The translations under genes and the position numbers were made by a program. 6,341 nt of DNA from Caulobacteraceae bacterium UBA6225 (GTDB lineage: Bacteria; Pseudomonadota; Alphaproteobacteria; Caulobacterales; Caulobacteraceae): the NCBI GenBank assembly GCA_002441055.1, contig DJWR01000095.1, positions 1-6,341 of the forward strand, written 5' to 3'. This document shows, piece by piece, positions 1-6,181 of this stretch. The notes beneath the pieces are model-generated. The model ran no database searches and had not been told where the DNA came from. It saw only the letters and a list, made by a program, of their open reading frames with translations. Numbering within the stretch: position 1 is the stretch's first letter; each line of letters begins with the position of its first letter.

Positions 1-1106
1 AGTGCGGCCCAGCCGTGGGCCGGGCCTGGCGGCATGAACCCCAATCCCGATGCCGCCCGTAACGCCATGGCGAAAAGGGCCAGGGTAAGGGCAAGGCCGA
101 CCGACCGGGAGAGGCCGAGGTCCTGGCCTGTGTGCAGCCGCCCGGCGATCGCGAAGACGCCGAGGACGCCGAAACCCAACCCACCCATGGCTATGACATG
201 TAGGCCGACCAGTTGCAGCTGGCTTGGCCCCAGATGCCCGGCGCCCAGCAACACCAGGCCAATGCCGGCGAAGGCCGCAGAGCCGGCCAGCGCCAAGATC
301 TCGAGCCGGAAAAATCGGCGCCCGATGAAGGACTCCGCCACCCGGTCTAGGAACGCCGCCCCAGCTCCGATCAGCAGGTAGCCCAGCACCGCCGTCGATG
401 CGCCCAGCAAATCCGGCCCGATGACGACCGCCACCATGGCGGGTGAGAGATAGCGTCGCCCCGGATGCGGGCGGAATGGCGCAGTGAACTGGGTGGGATC
501 CAGAACCCGATTGGTGATCGGCGGCGTAATCCGCATCAGCGCCAGACCGAGCAAAGCGCAGAAGGTCAGCAAGGCATATTCCAAAAAGGTCTGCGCCTGG
601 GCGAATGCCTGGTTGGCGATGGCGAACCGCAGGCCAATCTCCCATGCCAAGAGCGCCGACAGGCAGATCAGAAAGCCTGTCAGAACCCCCGCGCGGCGGC
701 GGACGGCGATCAATCCCAGCCAGACTATGAGGATCCCCAGCCATGCGATGTCCGCCATTGCGGCGATCAGGTTTAGGCCGTCTGCACCCACCAGACCCAC
801 CAGACGTGCGGCCATCCATAGCCCGGCCAACAACAACAACAGACGTGCCGAAGGTCGGCTGGTGTTGGTCCACTCCGGCACGGCGGTCAGGATAAAGCCG
901 AGGAGAGCCGCGCCATAGGCGCCATACAGCATCTCATGACCGTGCCAGATCGACGGCGGTGTGGTCCGTCGAAGGGGCAGGTCCAGGCCAAACAGCCATG
1001 TCCAGATGAAGGGCCAGATGGCGGCGTGGATCGCACATAGGGGGAAGAACAGACGCAGCGCCTCTTCGGTCAACGCCCTTAGCAGTGAGCCGCTCGCTGG
1101 CTTCAT
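1..1106 (-). CDS. nnrS: NnrS family membrane haem protein, C-terminus cut by window edge
   Basis: I translated 368 residues without a stop; the gene runs off the left edge, probably missing only a few dozen residues of a roughly 400-residue family. NnrS proteins are polytopic inner-membrane haem/copper proteins, co-expressed with denitrification genes and linked to tolerance of NO stress; their exact reaction is unsettled. Visible family hallmarks are the W54-H-G-H-E-M59 motif followed by GFILTAVPEWTN, the loop RITPPITNRVLD from R192, then H303 in a GLHVIAMGG helix and H325 in RLHTGQ. H27, H55, H57, H303 and H325 are candidate haem ligands. The rest is a series of hydrophobic helices separated by short Arg-rich loops. 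The ATG overlaps the stop of the ATPase gene (ATGA, 1106-1103), and GGAAGG lies 8 nt upstream, so this start is well supported. It is the last gene seen in the operon, coupling NO-stress function to the importer upstream. Confidence 0.9.
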   Translation of the reverse strand, partial: MKPASGSLLRALTEEALRLFFPLCAIHAAIWPFIWTWLFGLDLPLRRTTPPSIWHGHEMLYGAYGAALLGFILTAVPEWTNTSRPSARLLLLLAGLWMAARLVGLVGADGLNLIAAMADIAWLGILIVWLGLIAVRRRAGVLTGFLICLSALLAWEIGLRFAIANQAFAQAQTFLEYALLTFCALLGLALMRITPPITNRVLDPTQFTAPFRPHPGRRYLSPAMVAVVIGPDLLGASTAVLGYLLIGAGAAFLDRVAESFIGRRFFRLEILALAGSAAFAGIGLVLLGAGHLGPSQLQLVGLHVIAMGGLGFGVLGVFAIAGRLHTGQDLGLSRSVGLALTLALFAMALRAASGLGFMPPGPAHGWAA

Positions 1107-1852
1107 TGGGCGCGCCTTCCATGGCTGTCGTTGAGGCCAGCAAAGAGCGGATCATTGACCAGCCAGTCCTGAACGCGGGCAAAGCAGAGGGCGATGTCCC
1201 GCTGCAACGGTTCGCCCTCAAGGCGCCGCTCTCCCGCCAGCCCCCGTCCGTCGGCATCGAGCACCACCAATCGGTGCGCCAGCCTGGCCGCCTCCATCAG
1301 ATCATGGGTGACAAACATCATGCCTGCCCCCCTTTCCAGCAGCGCCCCTACGGCGAGATCCTGCATGCGGAGCCGCAGGCCGACGTCCAGGGCCGAGAAG
1401 GGCTCATCGAAAAAGACGAAGTCGGGCTTTACCGCCAAGGCCCTGGCGATGGCGACGCGCTGGCGCATGCCGCCGGACAGCTCAACCGGGAACTTGGTCA
1501 GATCCTCCACTGACAGGTCTACGAGGCTCGCCACCTCGGCGATCCGCTCGACGCGACCCGATCGGTTGAGGTCTCTATGGCGCAGGACATAGGCGATGTT
1601 CTCGGCCGCCGTCTTCCAGTCGAGCAGTCGGGGGTCCTGAAACACCACGGCATGACGGCCGTAGGCTCGCTCAACCCGCCCCTCGCTCGGCGTCACAAGA
1701 CCCGCCGCGATGTGCAGTAGCGTGCTCTTGCCCGCGCCAGAGGGTCCCACAAGGGCCACGCACTCCCCGGCCTCGATTGAGAGCGAGACGTCATCCAGTA
1801 CGGTCTGTCCGAAGTAGGCGTGTTTGACGCCCACAAGAGAGAGCGCGCTCAT
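1103..1852 (-). CDS. ABC importer ATP-binding protein, NitT/TauT (SsuB/TauB-like) type
   Basis: A 249-residue cytoplasmic ATPase that would power import through the permease encoded just upstream. All catalytic motifs are present and intact: Walker A GPSGAGKST at 36-44, Q-loop Q72 in VVFQDPRLLDW, signature LSGGMRQR at 125-132, Walker B VFFDEP at 146-151, D-loop SALD at 153-156 and switch histidine H183 in FVTHD. The Q-loop sequence QDPRLLDW and the overall length match the nitrate/sulfonate/taurine subfamily (SsuB, TauB, NrtD), but this subfamily serves many substrates, so no specific symbol is given. The start codon sits in an ATGA overlap with the permease stop (1852-1849). No clear Shine-Dalgarno precedes it, so translation probably depends on coupling. 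The end overlaps nnrS in the same way. Confidence 0.93.
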   Translation of the reverse strand: MSALSLVGVKHAYFGQTVLDDVSLSIEAGECVALVGPSGAGKSTLLHIAAGLVTPSEGRVERAYGRHAVVFQDPRLLDWKTAAENIAYVLRHRDLNRSGRVERIAEVASLVDLSVEDLTKFPVELSGGMRQRVAIARALAVKPDFVFFDEPFSALDVGLRLRMQDLAVGALLERGAGMMFVTHDLMEAARLAHRLVVLDADGRGLAGERRLEGEPLQRDIALCFARVQDWLVNDPLFAGLNDSHGRRAQ

Positions 1853-2697
1853 GTCTTGACGCCAAAGGGATTGGCCGCGGTGCGCCAGCGCTCAAGCTCG
1901 CTTCGGAAAGGATGGATCACCAGGTACTCGACCGCCAGAAGCAGCCCCACGACAATGACGATCCAGGCCAAGGCGCTACTGGCGTCCAGGGTTGCACGCG
2001 CGTCGGCGAGGGCCCCGCCGGCGCCGCCCGCGTTTGTGAGCAGTTCGGACATGACGGCGACCTTGAACGCTGTTCCCGACGCCACCGCGAGGGCGGGCAG
2101 GAAGGTTGTCAGGGCCTGGCGCAAGCCCAGCCCGAACGCCCGCCGCGCCGGGCCGACGCCGAAGGCGCGGGCCATATCATCCAGTCGGCGATCGCGATGG
2201 CTGGTCCCTTCGGCCGCTCCGAGAAACAGCACAGGCGCCACAGCGGCGACGACGGTTACGATCACCGTGGTGTCTGTAGACCCGAACCAGATCATAACCA
2301 GGACGATCCAGGCGATTGGCGGCACACCCAAAAGCACCGTCAGCAGAGGCCGCGTCAGACGCATCGCGGCGGCCGAATAGCCACAAGCCAGCCCCAGCGC
2401 CCCCCCGCCAAGGAGCGAGAGACCCAGGCCTCGCATGGCTCGTTCGGCTGTCGCGCCGATGATCGGGTGGTTCTCTGGCGCGAGAATGATCACTGCGACA
2501 GCGCTCAAGACGGTCGCGGGATCTGGAAGGATGAAGGCGCCGAAGGCCTCGTGCCCGGCTTGCCATACCGCCGTGATCAGCGACAGCGCGGCCAATCCGA
2601 TCCATCCAGCCCAAATGAACTGGCCGACGCGCCCCAGGCGGCTCACCATCGCTGCAACGAGGGGTGACCTGTAGGAACTAGAGGAAGAAGCCGTCAT
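1849..2697 (-). CDS. ABC importer inner-membrane permease, NitT/TauT (SsuC/TauC-like) type
   Basis: A 282-residue permease of the binding-protein-dependent transport family. It has about six hydrophobic segments, starting near residues 27-46. Family signatures are P117 leading into GVPPIAWIVLVMIWFG (124-139), the equivalent of the RPIPPLA...WFG segment of SsuC/TauC. After it comes a cytoplasmic EAA-type loop at about 161-195 (AEGTSHRD then DDMARAFGVG), which docks on the ATPase. The frame is open further upstream to 2760, but I chose the ATG at 2697: it has GGAGGA (2713-2708) 10 nt upstream, and the longer start would lie well inside the binding-protein gene with a hydrophilic extension. With this start it still overlaps the binding-protein gene by 20 nt. 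The N-terminus has a run of five serines. The transported compound cannot be told from the sequence. Confidence 0.88.
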   Translation of the reverse strand: MTASSSSSYRSPLVAAMVSRLGRVGQFIWAGWIGLAALSLITAVWQAGHEAFGAFILPDPATVLSAVAVIILAPENHPIIGATAERAMRGLGLSLLGGGALGLACGYSAAAMRLTRPLLTVLLGVPPIAWIVLVMIWFGSTDTTVIVTVVAAVAPVLFLGAAEGTSHRDRRLDDMARAFGVGPARRAFGLGLRQALTTFLPALAVASGTAFKVAVMSELLTNAGGAGGALADARATLDASSALAWIVIVVGLLLAVEYLVIHPFRSELERWRTAANPFGVKT

Positions 2698-3661
2698 CTG
2701 GCAGTCGTCCTCCGAGGATCTCAGGGTCCAGGCGATCGAGGACGGCGAAATAGGCTTCAACCCCTGGCCGGGCTTGCTGTGCGGACTGCGCCGTCAGGTT
2801 GGAGAATGGAATGGAGGCCTCAAGCACCGGCTTGGGCAGGGAAAACAGCCCAGCCGCAGCCTCTGCAGCTTCGGCAGGTCTGTCGATCGTCGACTGTGTG
2901 GCGGCGCCCAGGACGGATTGGAGCTGCGTCAGCTCATCGAGATGTGCCTCGGCGAAACGGCCGCTGACGGCCAGACCGGCTTGAGGCAAGGTTGCGTTTG
3001 GCCCCGCCACCGTTCTCCAACTCTCCTGGATGTCGATGGCTCTCCTCAGCGAGCGCCCCACGACGCCACCCGCCGCGATGGCCGCTGAGGCGGCCGGCTC
3101 TGGTATGAATGCGGCGTCGACCCTGCCGGTAAGAAGAAGCTGGGCGGCCTCGATCGGGGTGCCCGTCACCTGAAGCTCAAGGTCTTTCTGGGGATCAAGC
3201 CGATGGTGGCTCAGCAGTTGTCGCAACACGATCTCTGGTGCGTCCTTGCGGTAGGGGACCGCCAGGCGCCGACCCGCCAGCGAGGGAATGCCACTTAGCG
3301 CCTCATCGCCCGAGACGATGTAGAGCAAGCCCTTCGTCATGACGTTGACCAGACGAATGTCGCGGCCGCGGTTGTAGAGATTTGCGGCCGTGTTCAGGGG
3401 CATGACCGAAAGGCTGATGGTGTTGGAGGTCAGCCCGGCCCGCAGTTCGTCCGGGCTGCGCCACACCGCGACCTGCGCCCCTGGCGAAACCTGCTCCAGC
3501 AGACCAAGGGTCTGCGCATAGGCCAGAGTGATGCTCGGTCCCGCTGGCGGACCCCATATCTTGAACACGTCGCTGTCGGTCGGTCTTTGTGGAGCGCAGG
3601 CGGTAAGGCCCAGCGCGCCGCTGGCGGCCAGCAATGCCCTTCGCGAGAGGAGATTCGACAT
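2678..3661 (-). CDS. ABC importer substrate-binding lipoprotein, NMT1/SsuA/TauA-like
   Basis: A 327-residue exported binding protein expected to capture the substrate in the periplasm and deliver it to the permease. The N-terminus has arginines R7-R8 (LSRRALLAA), a hydrophobic stretch and a lipobox L19-T20-A21-C22, so it is probably a lipoprotein anchored through C22; the SRR pair also allows Tat export. The mature part begins with IWGPPAGPSITLAYAQ, then MPLNTAANLYNRG (87-99), LAGRRLAVPY (128-137) and GRVDAAFIPEPAAS from G179. The last is the typical NMT1/TauA-like hinge motif. It shows no obvious His- or Met-rich metal site; H152-H153 is the only adjacent pair. The ATG lies 8 nt after the receptor stop with only a weak GAGCGGG upstream, so coupling to the receptor gene is likely. 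The family binds nitrate, sulfonates, thiamine precursors, aromatics and more, so the ligand is unknown. Confidence 0.9.
   Translation of the reverse strand: MSNLLSRRALLAASGALGLTACAPQRPTDSDVFKIWGPPAGPSITLAYAQTLGLLEQVSPGAQVAVWRSPDELRAGLTSNTISLSVMPLNTAANLYNRGRDIRLVNVMTKGLLYIVSGDEALSGIPSLAGRRLAVPYRKDAPEIVLRQLLSHHRLDPQKDLELQVTGTPIEAAQLLLTGRVDAAFIPEPAASAAIAAGGVVGRSLRRAIDIQESWRTVAGPNATLPQAGLAVSGRFAEAHLDELTQLQSVLGAATQSTIDRPAEAAEAAAGLFSLPKPVLEASIPFSNLTAQSAQQARPGVEAYFAVLDRLDPEILGGRLPDDGFFL
2708..2713 (-). promoter_or_regulatory. Ribosome binding site of the permease gene, inside the binding-protein gene
   Basis: GGAGGA on the minus strand, 10 nt before the permease ATG at 2697 and inside the last codons of the binding-protein gene. 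The spacing is slightly long, but no other candidate start in this frame has a purine-rich site in front. Confidence 0.6.
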
Positions 3662-3669
3662 CGGCCCGC

Positions 3670-5928
3670 TCAGAACTTGACGGATGCGCCGGCATAGATC
3701 GCCCGCCCATCGCCTGGGATATAGACAGCCTGATCGGTCCGCGCCTGGTCGACGATAAGCGTCGACGACGCATAACCCTGGTCGAGGGCGTTCTTAATAT
3801 CAAGATAAACCAATATCTTGTCGGAGACATCGTACGCAGCGCGCAGATCAAAAACGCCATAGGCATCGTTGTGGAGGGTATTCAGATTGTCCACTGGCGT
3901 CTCGCTGGGGAGCCAGTGAGCTTTGACCGCGAGGTTCAATCTTGGAGTCGCCTCAAAGGCGAGGCCGATATTGACCACATGTGGAGGCGCGCCTGCGAGC
4001 CTGTTGTCGCCGCGCAGAGCATCGTCCTTGAACCTGAAGTCCTGATAGACGTAGGCCACGCTCGCCAGGAGGCGCTCATTCAACTGAGCGCGCGCGCCGA
4101 GTTCGACGCCAAGATGGCGGGTCTCGCCAGCGTTCACCGCGCCCAGCGAAACACCGGAGGCGTCGCGCAGGCTCAGCAACTCGTTTTCGACCCAGGCGTG
4201 GTAGGCCAGCAGGTCAAACTCAACGCCGCCCCGCGTTCCCCTCCAGCCGAATTCAATCGTGTCGCTGGTTTGCGCCTCTAGATCGGGGGTTGCGAAGACG
4301 GCCGATGGCAGAGCCGGATTGCCAGGAGCCGGCCGCCCGGCGGAGGAGTTCGGTGTCCCGCCAATGGTGGCTAGAAGGTCATCGTGGGAGGGGGGTTCAA
4401 AGGTGCGGCTGTAGGCGACGAACAGATAGTCTTGCGCGCTGGGAGCCCAGCTCAAGGCCACCGCCGGGCTCAAAGCCTCATAGGACCGTTCGAAACTGGC
4501 GTCGACAGTGGGAACAGAGCCGTCCGGCAGTCGAACCGTTGGGGCCATCGGATTGAACGCCAGGGTTGGTCGGCGCGGGGCGGTGAAACGGTCTTCGAAT
4601 TCGCGCTGGGCATGCGCGAACGAGACTGATGGCGCGAGATTGATATTGGGCCCAAGGGCGATGTTGCCATTCAGGTTGACGCTGAAGGTCCTGGCGGCGA
4701 GCTCGCCAGTCCCGAACAAGGCCCCGCGAACACCTGCAGCGTTCAAGTAGTAGTCGCGGTCTGATACGCCGTCGGAATAGGCCAGGGTGGCTTCAAAGAC
4801 CGGCAGCCTGCCTCCGCGGTCATAGGCGTAGCGGACCATGCCGTTGAATGCTCCGCCATCTGTCACCCGCTCGCCAGCTGAGACGGGGAAGAGGAAGCTG
4901 TCTTCGGATTTCACATAGCTCATCGCCGCATCGATGGTGGCCGGGCCGGCATCGGCGGTAATCCTCGTCCCGGCCCAGGTGAGGGCGGTGTCCCGTCGCG
5001 GTTTATCGCGAATGACGTTCGGGCCCGGGTTCTGCGCCACCCCGCCTACGATGGTAGGGCCAGCGGAGACGGCGGTCGGATCGGCCTCGAGCAAGGCCCT
5101 GCTCAAGGGGCCGGCTACATCGAAGCGATTGTCTACATGCCCCGCCAGTACGCGCAATGTCAGGTCCTGGCTCCACCGGTAGGTTGCGCCGATGGACGAA
5201 CTGGTGCGCCGCGATGCGTTGTAGGTCCGGTACCCATCACGCTGAGTGTGGCTGATGGAGGCTTGGGCGTCCCAGTCCGCGCTGAGCAGGCCCCCGTCCA
5301 ACGCCGCATAGCCATGCCCGAATTCGCCAACCTCCCCCCGAAGCCGAAGGCCCTGCGCCTCTTCGCCCGTTCTGGAGACGAAATTGACCGCCCCACCCAA
5401 TACGGTGGAGCCGAGCCGGTTGGCGGTGTAGCCGCGAAACACCTCGATGAAGGCCGCCTGGCGAGGATCGACCAGCCCCACAACATACGAGCCATCGGCC
5501 CCGTTCATCGGCAAGCCATCCTGTAGAACCAACACGCCGCGCTCGACGGGGTTTTGTTGCAGCCCTGAACCGCGGATCTGAACGCGGGGCTGATCATTGG
5601 CCCCGAAGAAGCTCTGAACGACCACGCCCGGGGCCGTGGAGAGAGCGTCGGCCAGGGTCACATTGGCTGCGCCTTGCATTGTTTCGGCTGCGATAATGCT
5701 GACGCCGCCAGCGGTGGCCTGGGCCCGATCCTTGGCCTGGGACAGGGGGTCATCCGGCTGTCCAACGACCTGCACCTCCCGCACGAGATAAGCCTCGGTT
5801 GCGCCAGGGAGGACCGATTGGGCCTGCGCCGCGCCAGCAACCAGCGCCGCAATGCCCGAACCCACCATCAACTGTAACGGGCGGCTCCGCCCCTTTCTCA
5901 CCAGACGTTCTTGCGAGGCGACATCCAT
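3670..5928 (-). CDS. TonB-dependent outer-membrane receptor, FecA-like plug and barrel, substrate unknown
   Basis: A 752-residue receptor that would carry a scarce ligand across the outer membrane using TonB energy. Residues 8-36 form a signal peptide (RLVRKGRSR, hydrophobic core, cleavage expected after A-Q-A36). A TonB-box-like REVQVVG follows at 50-56. The plug covers about 70-190, with TLADALSTAPGV, VQIRGSGLQ (116-124), LVLQDGLPMNG, IEVFRG and GGAVNFVSRTG (178-188). The rest is a beta barrel ending in SVKF with the usual terminal phenylalanine. The length is typical. I saw no cysteine and no clustered Met/His, which gives no support for an OprC/NosA-type copper receptor. The frame extends 18 nt further to a GTG at 5946, but the ATG at 5928 has GGAG (5938-5935) exactly 6 nt upstream and gives a better signal peptide, so I chose it. 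It is the first gene of the import operon, behind an FNR-type promoter. Confidence 0.93.
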   Translation of the reverse strand: MDVASQERLVRKGRSRPLQLMVGSGIAALVAGAAQAQSVLPGATEAYLVREVQVVGQPDDPLSQAKDRAQATAGGVSIIAAETMQGAANVTLADALSTAPGVVVQSFFGANDQPRVQIRGSGLQQNPVERGVLVLQDGLPMNGADGSYVVGLVDPRQAAFIEVFRGYTANRLGSTVLGGAVNFVSRTGEEAQGLRLRGEVGEFGHGYAALDGGLLSADWDAQASISHTQRDGYRTYNASRRTSSSIGATYRWSQDLTLRVLAGHVDNRFDVAGPLSRALLEADPTAVSAGPTIVGGVAQNPGPNVIRDKPRRDTALTWAGTRITADAGPATIDAAMSYVKSEDSFLFPVSAGERVTDGGAFNGMVRYAYDRGGRLPVFEATLAYSDGVSDRDYYLNAAGVRGALFGTGELAARTFSVNLNGNIALGPNINLAPSVSFAHAQREFEDRFTAPRRPTLAFNPMAPTVRLPDGSVPTVDASFERSYEALSPAVALSWAPSAQDYLFVAYSRTFEPPSHDDLLATIGGTPNSSAGRPAPGNPALPSAVFATPDLEAQTSDTIEFGWRGTRGGVEFDLLAYHAWVENELLSLRDASGVSLGAVNAGETRHLGVELGARAQLNERLLASVAYVYQDFRFKDDALRGDNRLAGAPPHVVNIGLAFEATPRLNLAVKAHWLPSETPVDNLNTLHNDAYGVFDLRAAYDVSDKILVYLDIKNALDQGYASSTLIVDQARTDQAVYIPGDGRAIYAGASVKF

Positions 5929-5934
5929 GACGGG

Positions 5935-5938
5935 CTCC
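5935..5938 (-). promoter_or_regulatory. Ribosome binding site of the receptor gene
   Basis: GGAG on the minus strand, 6 nt from the ATG at 5928. It decides the start: the alternative GTG at 5946 has no comparable site in front of it. Confidence 0.7.
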
Positions 5939-5961
5939 AGTGTCACAATCCAATTGCGCTA

Positions 5962-5967
5962 CTGATA
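5962..5967 (-). promoter_or_regulatory. Predicted -10 element of the import operon
   Basis: TATCAG on the minus strand matches TATAAT at four of six positions. If it occupies -12 to -7, transcription starts at 5955, giving a 27-nt leader before the ATG at 5928 and placing the FNR-type box at -41.5. The hexamer alone is weak; the agreement of spacings is what supports it. Confidence 0.45.
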
Positions 5968-5977
5968 GGCGTTATCA
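5963..5977. repeat. Palindrome TGATA-N5-TATCA over the predicted -10 region
   Basis: TGATAGGCGTTATCA is a perfect 5-bp inverted repeat around 5 nt. It lies on the predicted -10 element of the import operon, where a bound repressor would block RNA polymerase. I do not recognise the regulator. The arms resemble FNR half sites, but the spacing (TGAT-N7-ATCA) is wrong for FNR. It may be coincidental. Confidence 0.35.
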
Positions 5978-5989
5978 TTCGCGATAGGT

Positions 5990-6003
5990 TTGACGAATGT
6001 CAG
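5990..6003 (-). promoter_or_regulatory. FNR/CRP-superfamily operator (FNR/FixK/NnrR/DNR type) for the import operon
   Basis: The sequence TTGAC-GAAT-GTCAG has perfect TGAC/GTCA arms around a 4-nt centre and differs from the NnrR/DNR-type consensus TTGAC-N4-GTCAA only in its last base. FNR, FixK and NO-responsive regulators share closely similar sites, so the particular regulator cannot be assigned. Its centre (5996.5) is 41.5 bp from the start site (5955) predicted from the -10-like hexamer, the standard position for class II activation. This places the receptor, importer and nnrS under low-oxygen and/or NO control, in keeping with the presence of nnrS and the divergent nrdD. Confidence 0.7.
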
Positions 6004-6044
6004 GTCGGCAGAAGGTTTGCCCGGCAGTTGCGGTTGGGGCGGGC

Positions 6045-6072
6045 CTCAAGGGCGGGGCCGGGCGGCCCTGAG
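6045..6072. repeat. GC-rich inverted repeat between the divergent promoters
   Basis: CTCAAGGGC (6045-6053) and GCCCTGAG (6065-6072) pair with one bulged A around an 11-nt GC-rich loop. There is no T-run on either side, so it is not a standard intrinsic terminator. It lies upstream of both predicted start sites and so should not be transcribed from either. It may simply reflect high GC. Confidence 0.3.
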
Positions 6073-6096
6073 ACCTGAATTCGGTCAACTGTCGCC

Positions 6097-6110
6097 TTGG
6101 GCCCAGTCAA
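6097..6110 (+). promoter_or_regulatory. Weak FNR-like site in front of nrdD
   Basis: TTGGG-CCCA-GTCAA keeps the outer TTG/CAA of the FNR family and one good half site (GTCAA), but the left half is degenerate. If used as a class II site (centre 6103.5), transcription would start near 6145, with CAAGAT (6133-6138, three of six matches) as -10 and the first NrdR-like box covering the -10 to +1 region. Plausible for an anaerobic gene, but weak. Confidence 0.3.
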
Positions 6111-6129
6111 GGCGCGTCCGCACCGAATC

Positions 6130-6145
6130 ACACAAGATGTTGTGG
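6130..6145 (+). promoter_or_regulatory. NrdR box 1 upstream of nrdD
   Basis: ACACAAGATGTTGTGG matches the known NrdR-box consensus ACACWATATATWGTGT at 13 of 16 positions, including the CACAA/TTGTG arms. NrdR is the widespread ATP/dATP-sensing repressor of ribonucleotide reductase genes and typically binds paired boxes in their promoters. This is the stronger of the two copies here. Confidence 0.7.
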
Positions 6146-6167
6146 CTAAGCGAATTTAAGCCACAAC
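6139..6167 (+). repeat. Perfect 9-bp inverted repeat in the nrdD leader
   Basis: GTTGTGGCT (6139-6147) and AGCCACAAC (6159-6167) are perfect reverse complements around an 11-nt AT-richer loop. The arms consist largely of the right half of NrdR box 1 and the left half of box 2, so the symmetry may come from the paired operators. If present in RNA it would form a hairpin 14 nt before the start codon. Confidence 0.5.
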
Positions 6168-6176
6168 TAATGGGGT
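6161..6176 (+). promoter_or_regulatory. NrdR box 2 upstream of nrdD (weaker copy)
   Basis: CCACAACTAATGGGGT matches the NrdR consensus at 10 of 16 positions. It begins exactly 31 bp after box 1, about three helical turns, which is the usual spacing of paired NrdR boxes. It runs into the nrdD ribosome-binding region. The sequence match alone would be weak; the spacing raises confidence. Confidence 0.5.
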
Positions 6177-6181
6177 GCGGA

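Noticed and set aside
828..842. (CAA)4-CAG trinucleotide run inside nnrS
   Set aside because: On the coding strand it is a run of leucine codons in a membrane helix; too short to suggest slippage, and triplet changes would not shift the frame.
2698..2760. Longer permease beginning at 2760
   Set aside because: It would overlap the binding-protein gene by over 80 nt, adds a hydrophilic tail not typical of the family, and the GGAGGA site points to 2697.
3634..4281. Long open frames on the plus strand opposite the receptor, permease and ATPase genes (also around 1085-1592 and 1820-2667)
   Set aside because: They lie antisense to genes with clear domain motifs, have Arg/Ala/Pro-rich low-complexity compositions, and show no recognisable domain; they are by-products of high GC.
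5929..5946. GTG at 5946 as the receptor start
   Set aside because: No ribosome site precedes it, while ATG 5928 has GGAG at 6 nt; the GTG also leaves only a 9-nt leader from the predicted start site.
5963..5977. Reading TGAT...ATCA as an FNR box
   Set aside because: FNR sites need 4 nt between TGAT and ATCA; here there are 7. The properly spaced box is at 5990-6003.
6170..6181. ATG at 6170 as the nrdD start
   Set aside because: In frame, but without a ribosome site and inside NrdR box 2; it adds only MGCG.
5929..6181. Possible cobalamin or TPP riboswitch, suggested by a TonB receptor with a NitT/TauT importer
   Set aside because: The predicted leader of the receptor gene is only 27 nt and I see none of the conserved riboswitch boxes in the region.
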